Assembly (NCBI GenBank): GCA_039995105.1 | Contig: CP146203.1 | Location: forward strand, 1,612,001 to 1,676,000 | Source: Jonesiaceae bacterium BS-20 | Lineage (GTDB): Bacteria > Actinomycetota > Actinomycetes > Actinomycetales > Cellulomonadaceae | DNA length: 64,000 nucleotides | Reading direction: 5' to 3' | Part shown: one piece after another, positions 24,200 through 33,871 of the stretch | Layout: every line of letters begins with the position of its first letter | Numbering within the stretch: the stretch's first letter is position 1 | Position numbers and translations under genes: made by a program | Notes under the pieces: model-generated | What the model saw: the letters and a program-made list of their open reading frames with translations, nothing else | Database searches by the model: none | What the model was told of the DNA's origin: nothing

Positions 24200-24556
24200 C
24201 TACTCATCAAGTTCTGCATTGATTGACTGATATAGCTCATCAATCTCGCCACTATCCAGAATGTTCATAATTTCTTCATCTGAGTACCCTTCGTAGCGCC
24301 GCCATTCAGTCTGTTTCCCGTCAGTACCACCTTTTCGAAGCGAAATTGACCCAGGCTCACCGGCTGCATTTTCTAGCGAAGCATCCTGCTCAATCACATG
24401 CTTATAGTGGAGGTAAATGGCTTCATCATCCTCATCCTCATAAAATGTCATAAAGAAGAGGCCTAGTTCGCGGAAATGATACACCCCCACAACCTGCCGT
24501 TTATGTTCAGTGAAGAAGGGGCTTACCGCCACCATCTCATCATCGGATATTTTCAT
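24200..24556 (-). CDS. Acidic immunity-protein candidate for RHS-HNH toxin
   Basis: A 118-residue strongly acidic protein (for example YEDEDDEAIY, YSDEEIMNILDSGEIDELY). It starts 14 nt after the toxin gene's stop on the same strand, the usual place for an immunity gene in polymorphic toxin systems. Acidic immunity proteins typically cap basic nuclease toxins. No family recognised. Base composition is more AT-rich than the rest of the element, as the toxin tip is. Confidence 0.65.
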   Translation of the reverse strand: MKISDDEMVAVSPFFTEHKRQVVGVYHFRELGLFFMTFYEDEDDEAIYLHYKHVIEQDASLENAAGEPGSISLRKGGTDGKQTEWRRYEGYSDEEIMNILDSGEIDELYQSINAELDE

Positions 24557-24570
24557 TTCTTGGTCCTCCC

Positions 24571-25987
24571 CTATCTACTTCCCTTTCGATTATTGCATTT
24601 TGCACACATGAACTGTTCGTTGAGAGTGCTATTGTTACCGCCATTCTTCCTTGCAACAATGTGGTCCCCTTCTAGTTGCTTCATATTCTTCTTCACCCCT
24701 TTCATGTTTCTAAGTGGTTTTGCCATTATGACACCACATCTCGGACACGGTGTTCCCACCGCCTTGTCTCTTGCTTTCTTCCTCACTGCTGTTCTTACGA
24801 ATTTTGCACCCTTCTGCCCTACCTTGGACGATGTGCGAAGGGTATATAGAACTTTTTTGTAGTTTGATGCGATTCTCTGAGTCCCCATAATCAGGCGGGC
24901 TGCACGAACCCCCACACCTACCACTGGAACGAAACCAAGTGCCGTCCACGCAATGGTCTCTCTGTGTTTCCACAGGAACTTTCCCGTTCGTTTTGCAATT
25001 TTTCGCCAACTGAAATTACCATCAAGGTCGAGTTCATTGATGGGGTCTTGTGGGTAGATGTATGCGGTGGTGTTGCCGCCTGGGACTGGATCTACGCTGG
25101 TGAAGTGTCCGGTAATATTGTTGTAGAGGCGCTCTCCCATGAGGATGAGTCCGGTGGTGTCTTGGGCGCGTTCTTTGCCGCCAAGCCAGCTGTAGTTGAG
25201 GGATCCTGTTGATCCAGGGTTCGTGATGGTGATGCCATACTCGTCGTACGTACCAACCAGCCCTATGGTCGGGGATTGGTTTGCATCGGTGATGTCAACG
25301 GTGGTGGCCACGGACCCCAACGGATCGTTCAGTGTGAGGGTTTTTGTGTTGTCGGTGATTTCGATACCGAGGGCGCCGCCAATGTCCCCGCCATACCAGG
25401 TGGTTTTTTCGGGGTTGACTCCGTCGTTAGTGGTTGCCCAGGTGGGGTTGTCTGACCCGTCAGCATAGTACCGATTTGTGGTGCTGGTGCCTGCGGTACT
25501 GGTGGTGGTTGAGGTTGATCGGCGTCCTGCTGGGTCAAGGTCGTAGGTAGTTGTGACACCGTTTTGGGTGATCGACCTAGCGCTGTCATCATCAAAGTAG
25601 GTGATGGTCAAATCTCCAGCAGACATCCCTTGTGGGGTGTCGATGGCTGGGAGCTTGGTCTGGCGCCCCAACGGGTCGTACTGGTAGGTGCCGGTGTTGT
25701 TTGCGCCGGTTTGCATCCGGTCTGCTTGATCGTAGGTCCAGGTCTTGGTGTTGGTGGTTGCAGTCCCGGTGTCTTCGCAGGTCTTGGTTGCTTCGCCAAG
25801 GCTGAGGCGGTGGCCACGTGTGGAGAACCCGTACGTTCTGGTCGCACACACCCCACCCGCGTTGTCGTTGACGGTGGTGAGCCGGTTTGCTTTGTCGAAT
25901 TCGAATTGTTGGGTGCGGCTAAGGGAACCGACCCCGATGACTTCACCGGTTTCTTCATCAATGACTGGCGCGCCGTTTGGGGTGTAC
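24571..25987 (-). pseudogene. RHS/YD-repeat protein fragment with C-terminal HNH nuclease tip
   Basis: The frame begins at the IS3 junction (a TAG lies immediately upstream), so the large N-terminal shell is missing. What remains has YD-type repeats (WTYDQADRMQT, YQYDPLGRQT) and the conserved core end (MGERLYNNITGHFTSVDPV, DPINELDLDG). A tip domain of about 130 residues follows: a hydrophobic helix, a basic region, then CPRCG, GDHIVARKNGGNN and MCAKCNNRKG, a zinc-stabilised HNH nuclease. Full-length relatives are secreted and deliver the tip into competitors. Without its N-terminus it cannot be exported that way, but with the immunity gene kept it could act as a reserve cassette. Confidence 0.8.
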
Positions 25988-25990
25988 TAA

Positions 25991-26838
25991 TGTTCTTGGA
26001 CAGTCTTCATATGAGAGAAGATAGAGAACAGGGCAGCAGGATCGAAGAAGCGGTTTAGTCCGCAGTTCAAGGCAGAAGCAGTACAACTCGTGGTGATGAG
26101 TGATCGAATGATCACAGAAGTCGCCCAAGAGTTGGGGATCTTGCCAGGGACTTTGGGAAACTGGGTAGGTAAATATCGGCGGGAAAACGCTGTTGAGGAA
26201 GTAGATCAGCCGTTATCGGTTTCTGACCGGGTGCGACTCAGTGAATTGGAAGTTGAAGTGCGTCGGTTGCGGATGGAGAATGATTTCCTAAAAAAAGCAG
26301 CGGCCTTCTTCGCCCGTCAGCAGGACTGAATGAGAAATCAGCCCTGATTGAAGCGGAGAAGGACAACTTCCCGATTGCTTGGATGTGCCAAAAACTTGAT
26401 ATTCCACGGTCCTCTTTTTATGCCTGGCGTGCACGTGTTGACGTCACTACGGCCAGTGCCGCACGGCGCAAGGATCTAGGTGACCAGATCAAACTGATCT
26501 TTATAGATCGTCTTAAAGTCTATGGGTGCCGGCGTATTACAGCTGAGCTCAACAGTGCAGGTATTGCCTGTTCAGTGGGCCTGGTGGCCTCGATCATGCG
26601 AGAAAAGGACCTCGTGGCTATCCAACCTCGGGCGTGGAAACGAACTACGACTCAAGGGGACTGTGATCATGACATTCCCGACCTCATAGGCCGTGATTTC
26701 AGCCCTGATACGGGCTTACCCGGTGAGCGCCTCGTTGGCGACATTACCTACCTTCGAACAGGGCAAGGATGGCTCTACCTGGCCACCGTTATTGACCTAG
26801 CCACCCGGATGGTTGTGGGCTGGCAGCTCGCTGACAAT
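25991..26838 (+). mobile_element. IS3-family insertion sequence, right part lost
   Basis: The left end TGTTCTTGGACAGTC is followed by orfA and orfB. IS3 sequence stops inside orfB around 26838, shortly before the IS1634-type element. The missing 3' part is not found beyond that element, so a deletion accompanied or followed its insertion. Confidence 0.75.
26090..26329 (+). CDS. IS3 OrfA, helix-turn-helix part of transposase
   Basis: A 79-residue frame, probably longer natively because coding similarity continues upstream (KKRFSPQFKAEAVQLV) without a good start codon. It has the helix-turn-helix MITEVAQELGILPGTLGNWV and a C-terminal leucine-zipper-like helix (LSELEVEVRRLRMENDFLKKAA). A run of seven A in the LKKA codons is a candidate slippage site for making the OrfAB fusion. 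Confidence 0.75.
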   Translation: MVMSDRMITEVAQELGILPGTLGNWVGKYRRENAVEEVDQPLSVSDRVRLSELEVEVRRLRMENDFLKKAAAFFARQQD

Positions 26839-26889
26839 CCAATACGGCTGCGACTTTGGCCTGACTTGGACCACCTAAGAGGGTTTTAG
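26330..26889 (+). pseudogene. IS3 OrfB transposase, truncated
   Basis: In the -1 frame relative to OrfA, it begins near the OrfA stop (LNEKSALIEAEKDNFPIAW). It has the HTH_21-type IPRSSFYAWRAR and the start of the DDE domain (LVGDITYLRTGQGWLYLATVIDLATR), showing the first two acidic residues. After about LADN the sequence departs into the junction with the next element, so the third catalytic acid is lost and the protein is inactive. Confidence 0.75.
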
Positions 26890-28578
26890 GGGTTGGCGCT
26901 AATGTTTTGGCTGGTCACAGAGTTTTGGTTTTCTGTTTTGGGTGACCACGGGGCGTTAGAATGGGTGGATGTCACCGTTTTTGCGTAAGAAGAAGTTGCC
27001 GTCGGGGGCGACTTCGGTCCAGGTAATTGATAAATCGGGTGGGAAATATCGGGTTATCAAGCATGTTGGTTCTGGTCGTTCTGAGACAGAGATTGCTGCA
27101 TTAATGCAGGTCGGGGCTGAATATTTGTTGCCTGGGCAACAGGAGCTTGACCTTGATTTTGGTCATGTGGCTGTTCCTGATCCGGGGCGCGCGGTGGTGC
27201 AGGGTTCAGCATCGCAGCTGTTGACTGATGTTATCGCTGGGGCTTACAACGCCTTGGGATTTGACGTCCTTGAGGATGATGCTTTCTTCCAGTTGGTGTT
27301 GGCCCGGTTAGTGGAGCCAACGTCCAAATCTGATAGCGTCCGGGTCGTTGAGGAACTCGGCCTTCAGGCCGCTCATTTATCAACGTTTAAGCGTGCGCTG
27401 ATCCGGTGTGCACAGCGTGATTACCGGGCTGTGGTGGCTTCCAAGTGCTTTGATTACAGCCTAAAAACCTCAGGGCTGAGCCTGCTCCTTTATGATGTCA
27501 CGACCCTATATTTTGAGGCCGAAAATGAGGATGACCTGCGCAAAGTCGGGTTTTCCAAAGAGCGCCGTGTTGACCCACAAATCGTTGTTGGGCTCCTGGT
27601 GGACCGCACCGGATTCCCCTTAGAAATCCATGCGTTCCCAGGGAACAAAGCAGAAACTCAAACCATTATTCCCGTGGTCAAAGCATTCCAAGAACGTAAC
27701 CAAGTCACGGACATGGTCGTCGTTGCTGATGCTGGCATGCTCTCGGCAGGTAACCTTGACGCACTCAACGACGCTGGATTGAGGTTCATTGTGGGGTCCA
27801 GGATGGCCAAAGCCCCGGAAGACCTTGCTAAGCATTTCCATCACCAAGGCACCGTGCCCAACGATGGGGATCTCGTCGATACCGTTACGATGCGTAGAGG
27901 CCGTCCCAACCCAGACCGCCTCAGTACTGCTCAGGAGCCTGTGTGGGCCCCAGGAACAGATATGAAGCAGTGGCGTGCTGTGTGGCAATACCGGCACAAA
28001 CGAGCCGTGCGTGACCACCACACCCTAGGCTTGCAACGTGACCGGGCCCAGAACATTATTGACGGGAACAAGCCCGCAAAATCGGCGCGGTTCGTGCAAA
28101 CCAAAGGCGGCCAAAAAGCCTTTGACCAGGCAAGTTTTGATCGTGCCTATGACATGGCCGGGTGGAAAGGGTACGTTACCAACATCCCCGCACACCTCAT
28201 GCCCGCGACCGAAGTCGTCTCGTCTTACCATGACCTGTGGCAAGTCGAGCAGTCGTTTCGGATGTCTAAAACCGACCTACGAGCCAGACCCATTTTTCAC
28301 CACACCAAAGACGCTATCGAAGCCCACCTCACCATCGTATTCACCGCCCTAGCCATCGCAAGATACCTGCAAACTCGCACCGGTATCACTATAAAAGCGC
28401 TGGTCAAACTCTTGCGGCCGCTACGTCAAGTCACCATAAGCATCAGTGGTCACGATCTGATTGCTGACCCACAAATCCCCAAAACAGCCCAAGAAATCCA
28501 GACCAAACTCAAAACACCCTAACTAAAACAGGCGTCTGTGGAAAACCTCATCAAAAGGTGACCACGGTGGTCCAAGTC
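26863..28578 (+). mobile_element. IS1634-type insertion sequence, intact
   Basis: About 1.7 kb bounded by inverted repeats GACTTGGACCACC (26863-26875) and its complement (28566-28578), with one full transposase gene. I see no clear target duplication, and the two flanks belong to different genes, so an adjacent deletion is likely. Confidence 0.75.
26969..28522 (+). CDS. IS1634-family DDE transposase
   Basis: A 517-residue transposase of the IS1634 branch of IS4-like elements. Recognisable parts are KSGGKYRVIKHVGSG at the N-terminus, the first catalytic region LLLYDVTTLYFEAE, VDPQIVVGLLVDRTGFPL, VVVADAGMLS and the C-terminal DLWQVEQSFRMSKTDLRARP with the catalytic Glu. Length is normal, and it looks functional. 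A decayed relative, clearly diverged, lies at 35698-36880. Confidence 0.88.
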   Translation: MSPFLRKKKLPSGATSVQVIDKSGGKYRVIKHVGSGRSETEIAALMQVGAEYLLPGQQELDLDFGHVAVPDPGRAVVQGSASQLLTDVIAGAYNALGFDVLEDDAFFQLVLARLVEPTSKSDSVRVVEELGLQAAHLSTFKRALIRCAQRDYRAVVASKCFDYSLKTSGLSLLLYDVTTLYFEAENEDDLRKVGFSKERRVDPQIVVGLLVDRTGFPLEIHAFPGNKAETQTIIPVVKAFQERNQVTDMVVVADAGMLSAGNLDALNDAGLRFIVGSRMAKAPEDLAKHFHHQGTVPNDGDLVDTVTMRRGRPNPDRLSTAQEPVWAPGTDMKQWRAVWQYRHKRAVRDHHTLGLQRDRAQNIIDGNKPAKSARFVQTKGGQKAFDQASFDRAYDMAGWKGYVTNIPAHLMPATEVVSSYHDLWQVEQSFRMSKTDLRARPIFHHTKDAIEAHLTIVFTALAIARYLQTRTGITIKALVKLLRPLRQVTISISGHDLIADPQIPKTAQEIQTKLKTP

Positions 28579-28617
28579 GGGATGTTTTCAAAGGGCCTTT
28601 CCCTTCGTTGCCCCTAT

Positions 28618-28626
28618 ATGTGCGGC
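28618..28626 (-). promoter_or_regulatory. Orphan class 1 motif reading into the IS1634 element
   Basis: GCCGCACAT, ATAGGGGCA, then A at 28608. The next 30 nt include GGGAAAGG, like a ribosome site, but the IS junction at 28578 follows before any start codon, so the gene it served is gone. Confidence 0.55.
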
Positions 28627-28690
28627 CCGCACCAAAAAAACTCCCAAACGTCAAAGCGATTTCGGTGACGAGCCGCACACGCGTTCGTGC

Positions 28691-31600
28691 CTATGACCAA
28701 AAGGCTTGGAATGTCTTATTCCATGTGCCCCACAGTTTGGTCCAGCCAGCAGCACCAGAGCCAAGAACGTACTGGTGCATATCGGTTACCGTGCCGACAG
28801 GCTTGTTCTGCACATCGCTTCCGTGTTTTGTCAGGACTACTCGCATGTTGCATGTAGTCACAGTTGACCTGCGTACCTGCCACGTGTTTGGCGACCCTGG
28901 GTGCACGTACCACAGTGGCACTGGGCAACCCGGAGCACTACCGCCCCACCCACTAGGCCTAAACGCGGGTGCGATGGTGCGGCCGGCGCAGCCGGTCCAG
29001 CCTGAGTAGTTGTACCCGTCGGTGGATCGGGCGTACCCGTAGTAGGTGCCGGCTCCGAGCCCGGAATAGTATTTCGAGCTGGTGGCGTACACGGTGCCGC
29101 CGCTAGAGAGTTTGACTTGCCGGGTGGTGCCGTTACCGCCTGATCCGCTCACGGTGAGGTTACCGGGCGCGGTGGTGTCTGTGGAGGACGCGGTACACCG
29201 TGGTGCGGTGATCAAGGTGGTGCGTACTGACCGGTTGGCGGTGACGGTGTTGTGCCCGTCAGTGTTTCGAGCGGTCAGGGTGTGGGTGACTCCATCGCTG
29301 AGTTTGTCGAATTTCGCTGACCCGGTCCGCCAGCTGCCGGCCCCGAGTCTGATGCTGCGGGTGGTGCCGGTTTGCCCGGTGGCCGTGGCGCTGGCCGTAA
29401 TAGACCTGGTGGACGTGCTGGAAACGTTCACCGCTGGTGCTGCCAGGCGTGCGGTAGTGATGACCACGGACGCGGTGGTGGTGTTGTGACCGTCCGTGTT
29501 TTGCCCACCGATGGTGTACTTGGTGTTGTGCTTGAGTTTGTCGAACTTGTTTGACCCGCTCAACCACCCACCACTTGCTAGGCGCACCTTTTGGGACGTA
29601 CCCGTTTGAGCAGTCGCTGTAGCCCGCGCGGTCACCGCCCGGGTGGTAAGCCCGCTGGTGGTGATCTTCGGGGTTGCCAGCTGCACGGTTTTGACGGTGC
29701 GCGGGGTATCAACGGTGTTGTACCCATCAGTGTTTTGGGCCGTGAACACATGGTTAGTGTTGTGCTTAAGTTTGTCGAACTTAAACGTTCCCGTTTGCCA
29801 ACCCCCAGCACCCACCTTGATCCGCCGTGACGTACCAGGTTGCGCAGTGGCCGTCGCACTGGCCGTCACCGCACGGGTAGTAGTGGTCCCCGAGATGGTT
29901 ACCACCGGCTTCGCCAGCGCCGTGGTGTTAGCCCGCACACTGGCCAGGGCCACGTTGTTATACCCATCAGTAATAGTTCCGGTCAACGTGTGCGCGGCGC
30001 CGTGGCCGAGTTTGTCGTACGTTTTGGTTTTCGCTGTGGTCATGGTCGTAGCGCCACCATTTTCCCCACGCGCCAGCGTCATAGCGTGCGAGGTTGCTAG
30101 CCCAGAGGTCAGCGAAGCATGCAACGACCTGGTGGGTTTAGCAGTGTTAACCGATAGCTTTAACGATCCCGTTAACGCCACCGTACGCACCGCTGGGGAA
30201 GACACCGTGAACGTGTTAAACCCGTCCGAGTTCGTCACCTTAAGCACGTGGGCGGTGTTGTGCTTCAACGTCGTCCACACCGGGGCGTTTGAGGTAGTGG
30301 CACTCGACCCGGCCCCGCTGGCCCCAGGGGTCAGTGTTCGGGTGATCGTGCCACCATTAGTCGTGGTCACCGCACCGGTCAAAGCCCGCGTGGTTTGCCC
30401 ACCGGTCGCGTTACCAACCTTGAGCGACGCAGTAGCGTTAATGCGCGTTGTAGTTGTGCTGCATTCTGTAGAGCTCCACGGCCCAAACCCGCCACCGTTT
30501 TTAGCTTGGGCCCGAAACCCATGCCCAGTTCCGTGCGACAGGCCAGTAAACGTGGCCGGAGAACCATCGACCATAAACCCTGGGCCGCGCGGTGTAGCCG
30601 TGTACGTGGTAGCTCCTGGTCGGGCCCCAACGGTCCCCAACCGGGCCCGCAGCTGCGCCACCGTTTGCCCACTGCCAGCTGTAGCAGTTACCCGCGCCGA
30701 CGAGGACGCCGGGGTCCCGGCCGCAGCCACACATGATGGGGCAGACGGCCACGCCAGCAACCCCTTCGCCTCGGGGGCACCAGGCAACCCAGGCCCCGCA
30801 TCAGCAACAAGGGTCCACGTGGACTGCACCCCACGCGGTGCACCATTATCAACAACCTGCAAGTCCGTGGTGCGATCCGCAAGCACAGACCCACCCCGCT
30901 TGAGCGTGTACCTGGTAGCCGTAGCCGCAGCATCACTGTACTGCCCCGTCCATACCGCCTTAGGCCAGGTCACATCAATCTTCGCGTCCCACGTAGCACT
31001 AGGGTTAGTCACATCCCCTGGCTGCTTGTTGACCATCTGCACCAACACCGGGGTCACAGGGGCAGTAAACCCGCCCTTTGGCGCCGGGGACAACCGGGCA
31101 TGAAGTTTGCCCGGGGCACCCAACCCCGCTGTCAACAACGTCCCCACACCCGGCTCAAGCGTCTGAGCGTCAGGACCATGAGCGCCCTGAGCATGCACTG
31201 CCGACAACTCCCACCGGTTTGAAGCAACCACCGAGTACGTGTGGGCATGACCATACCCCGTGGCGTCCACCCAACTCATCGTGGCCCCACTGGTATCAAC
31301 CTGCTCAGCAATGTCTGACCACCGCTGATACAAAGCACCATCACGGTAAATGTCATACCGGGTCGCCCCCACCTGACTAGCCCACGACACCGTTAACTGC
31401 TCAGTGCCACCCACAACACTTAGCCCCGTGGTCACCGCCGGGCGCAACCCAGAAGACACTTGATTACTGGACGGCCCAATCTTGCCCGTACGCGGATTAG
31501 CACGCACCACATACTGAGCCGTATGCCCTGCGGCCAAAGACCGGTCAGTCCACGTCAACGTCTGCGACAACGCACTAGCGTCCCCATTGACCAGCACCGT

Positions 31601-31918
31601 CATTAACTCCCACCCCAAAGAGGTGGCAATCTTCTCACCGCTGACCACACGATAAATCGACCACGACTGCACCGCAGACGCCGACATATCCGTCCACGAC
31701 AACACCGGAGCATCAATACCAATAACCCCAGTATCAGAAGCGTCAGTAATAATCTTCAAATCCGGTGACTTCGGAGCCACCGCAGCCTCACCCTTACCCG
31801 CAGTAACCCGCCCAGACCCCTGAAACGCCGCCGAACTCGAATACTCCATCGCGTCCTTGCGAAGAGGTAACTCACGACGAAAATCCCAATGCACACTCTT
31901 AATACGCCCCATCCGCAC
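28691..31918 (-). CDS. Large fibronectin/Ig-like repeat surface protein, probably 5'-truncated
   Basis: A 1075-residue protein made of beta-sandwich modules. The N-terminal third has fibronectin type III-like segments (for example QLTVSWASQVGATRYDIYRDG). From about residue 480 on, seven or so modules of 70-80 residues repeat a signature such as FDKLKHNTNHVFTAQNTDGYNT. No signal peptide, membrane anchor or sortase motif is visible, and the frame begins at a junction with a pseudogene, so the export signal was probably lost upstream. The C-terminal 90 residues (WYVHPGSPNTWQVRRS..., four Cys in the last 150) form a capping domain. It may have been a surface adhesin for mating contact (inference). 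Confidence 0.65.
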   Translation of the reverse strand: MRMGRIKSVHWDFRRELPLRKDAMEYSSSAAFQGSGRVTAGKGEAAVAPKSPDLKIITDASDTGVIGIDAPVLSWTDMSASAVQSWSIYRVVSGEKIATSLGWELMTVLVNGDASALSQTLTWTDRSLAAGHTAQYVVRANPRTGKIGPSSNQVSSGLRPAVTTGLSVVGGTEQLTVSWASQVGATRYDIYRDGALYQRWSDIAEQVDTSGATMSWVDATGYGHAHTYSVVASNRWELSAVHAQGAHGPDAQTLEPGVGTLLTAGLGAPGKLHARLSPAPKGGFTAPVTPVLVQMVNKQPGDVTNPSATWDAKIDVTWPKAVWTGQYSDAAATATRYTLKRGGSVLADRTTDLQVVDNGAPRGVQSTWTLVADAGPGLPGAPEAKGLLAWPSAPSCVAAAGTPASSSARVTATAGSGQTVAQLRARLGTVGARPGATTYTATPRGPGFMVDGSPATFTGLSHGTGHGFRAQAKNGGGFGPWSSTECSTTTTRINATASLKVGNATGGQTTRALTGAVTTTNGGTITRTLTPGASGAGSSATTSNAPVWTTLKHNTAHVLKVTNSDGFNTFTVSSPAVRTVALTGSLKLSVNTAKPTRSLHASLTSGLATSHAMTLARGENGGATTMTTAKTKTYDKLGHGAAHTLTGTITDGYNNVALASVRANTTALAKPVVTISGTTTTRAVTASATATAQPGTSRRIKVGAGGWQTGTFKFDKLKHNTNHVFTAQNTDGYNTVDTPRTVKTVQLATPKITTSGLTTRAVTARATATAQTGTSQKVRLASGGWLSGSNKFDKLKHNTKYTIGGQNTDGHNTTTASVVITTARLAAPAVNVSSTSTRSITASATATGQTGTTRSIRLGAGSWRTGSAKFDKLSDGVTHTLTARNTDGHNTVTANRSVRTTLITAPRCTASSTDTTAPGNLTVSGSGGNGTTRQVKLSSGGTVYATSSKYYSGLGAGTYYGYARSTDGYNYSGWTGCAGRTIAPAFRPSGWGGSAPGCPVPLWYVHPGSPNTWQVRRSTVTTCNMRVVLTKHGSDVQNKPVGTVTDMHQYVLGSGAAGWTKLWGTWNKTFQAFWS

Positions 31919-32885
31919 GGCTGACCAACTGGCCCAGCAGATTGGGGAGTTGATCGAACGAACCGAAGCAACAACGATGGCCTACTTCGGTTGGGGTCCC
32001 CAAGGCGCAGACAACGCCTTGGCCGCTATGGGCAACGTAGCTGAAACCCATAACACCATCGAGCATGAGGCCCTGCACATCAATGACGGCCACGTGCGAA
32101 CCAAGACCATTGGCATTGACGAGCAATGAACCAAACCCCTGCCACTGACAGAACCACCCGTAGAAGCAATCCTAGAAACGCCACTGCCGCACAGTGACCG
32201 CAACGACCTTGTTGACGCCTACAAGCCGCTGACCACACTAGGATTTGACCACCTCAGCAATGAGGGACAGCACACCTATCAAGAGCTGCCCCCAAGTATG
32301 CGAGGTGAAATCACCAACCGGCTCCTAGACCGACTAATTGAGGCTGAGTCTGACAAGGTGCCACATATTCAAGAGAACCTGGCCTACCTGATCTCCAGTG
32401 ATAAAGAGGTCCGTGACTTCGCTATCATCAGCGGACTGCAAGACCCACGCAAAGCCCAAGCACTGATCGACCTGTACCGAGCGGCACCCCAAGAACTGCA
32501 CGGTCCCCTTGGGGTAGCAGCAGCAGCGGTTGGAGCATTTCGATCCCCCGGTGGGGTCGTGGCCGCAGAAGCGATCCTGGACCAAGCCAAAGCATCACCA
32601 CACGGCCTAGGGACAGGCGAACACCTCCGATACCTGCTCTCACACGTGATAGAAACTGGGTTAAACCCTCAGCCGGGACTCAAGGCTCTTGAAACCGCTG
32701 ACCGCACCGAAGACCTCACCACAGCAGACAGCGAATGGCAAGCAGCAAGGACCAGCCAGCAAGTCACCTCACACCTGCCAGGCATCAACGACCCAGTGAA
32801 CCTCAACCACAAACCAACCACCAACCACATAGGCAACAGACCACCGTTGCCACCAGCCGCAGATACTCACAAACCAAAGTTGTAA
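31911..32885 (+). pseudogene. DUF4192-like gene, truncated and with internal stop
   Basis: One frame runs from the junction at about 31911 to 32885 but is broken by TGA at 32127. The first part (ADQLAQQIGELIER, MAYFGWGPQGADNAL, HEALHINDGHVRT) and the second (LLDRLIEAE, VRDFAIISGLQDP, PLGVAAAAVGAFRSPGG, HLRYLLSHVIETGLNP) resemble the halves of actinobacterial DUF4192 proteins, whose function is unknown. The N-terminus is missing and the tail is Pro/His-rich. Confidence 0.55.
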
Positions 32886-33250
32886 CCAGCAGATTGCAGA
32901 AAGGCCCCGCGCATGGTGTGCCTGCCCCACCCCGTACACCTGATTTCGCGGGGGAAAATATGTGAGGCACGGACCCTCGTACGCGGGGACTTTCTCTGAG
33001 TCTCGTCGACCCTTGTGCATTGCCTCACATTTGAATATGGTGGGTTACCCCAGAGTGAAATACCCCGTTTTCGGTGGCGAAACTAGGTATTCATCGGTGC
33101 AGAACCCTGTATTCGTGGAGTTTCCAAAAGATCTCAGTTTCGTCGACACCCCCAACTCCAAGTCTCAAGTGAAGCACAGCCGCAATCGGAACAAGATGTA
33201 CGTCCCTCAGTCCTAGGACTTCAACTCGTTCTCCTAGACTGCAAGGAGGC
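32886..33250. other. Gene-free stretch with inverted repeat
   Basis: No convincing gene. ATGTGAGGCA at 32960-32969 and its complement at 33021-33030 form a 10-bp inverted repeat with a 51-bp spacer, possibly an operator or an old mobile-element end. A TCCTAGGACT-type palindrome lies near 33213. Confidence 0.4.
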
Positions 33251-33844
33251 ATGTTCGTGAATAACGTCTAGAAAGCACTCGCAGGTCTTGCGCACACAAA
33301 CGCCGCCCTGACACTGACTTCCTGCGCTGCCGCATCTGCGGACCAGACAGTCCAGAAGTTACCGGATTAGTCGGCATGCGCGACCGTACAGGAACTCGCA
33401 AAAGAATCGTTGTTGGTGGTGGAAGTCACGCTTGGGACGTCCACGCCAGATCTTCTGCTACTCAACTACGAAGGCGACGCCCCCGCCTGCAACCCGTTCG
33501 CAGGCACCACGGAGACACCCAACCCAGAGGCTTGGGCCGTGCCTCTCGCGGTATTCACTGCGACGGTCGACGCGGTCAATCAGGGCGAGGTGAAACCCGG
33601 CGCTGAACTCAAAGTTGCGGAATTCGGCGGCATGGTCGATGGCACCGACTGCGTCGTCCCTGGTTCGAGTCCGCTCAAGGAAGACGAGACCGGTCTCCAG
33701 TTCCTTGCGACTTATCTGGTTGCACCCGCGTCAATTCTAGGAGTGTACGCAAGAGGTTTCACGAAGTAGGGTGACGTCTACGTCTCCCGTGGCGAACAAC
33801 CGTTCACCGTCGCCCTCGCTGACCTCAAGGGCCTCCCAGTCTAA
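33251..33844 (+). pseudogene. Lipoprotein gene with three in-frame amber codons
   Basis: AAGGAGG precedes the ATG. The frame can be followed to a TAA at 33842 but is interrupted by TAG at 33269, 33368 and 33767. Near the N-terminus LTLTSCAAAS is a lipobox. The body has paired cysteines (APACNPFAG, GTDCVVPG) and a beta-rich pattern, like a small exported binding protein. All three stops are TAG, consistent with C-to-T changes at CAG codons, or readthrough if the host had an amber suppressor (not shown). Confidence 0.6.
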
Positions 33845-33871
33845 GCCTCGTAGTCACCAAAGGAGAGAATC

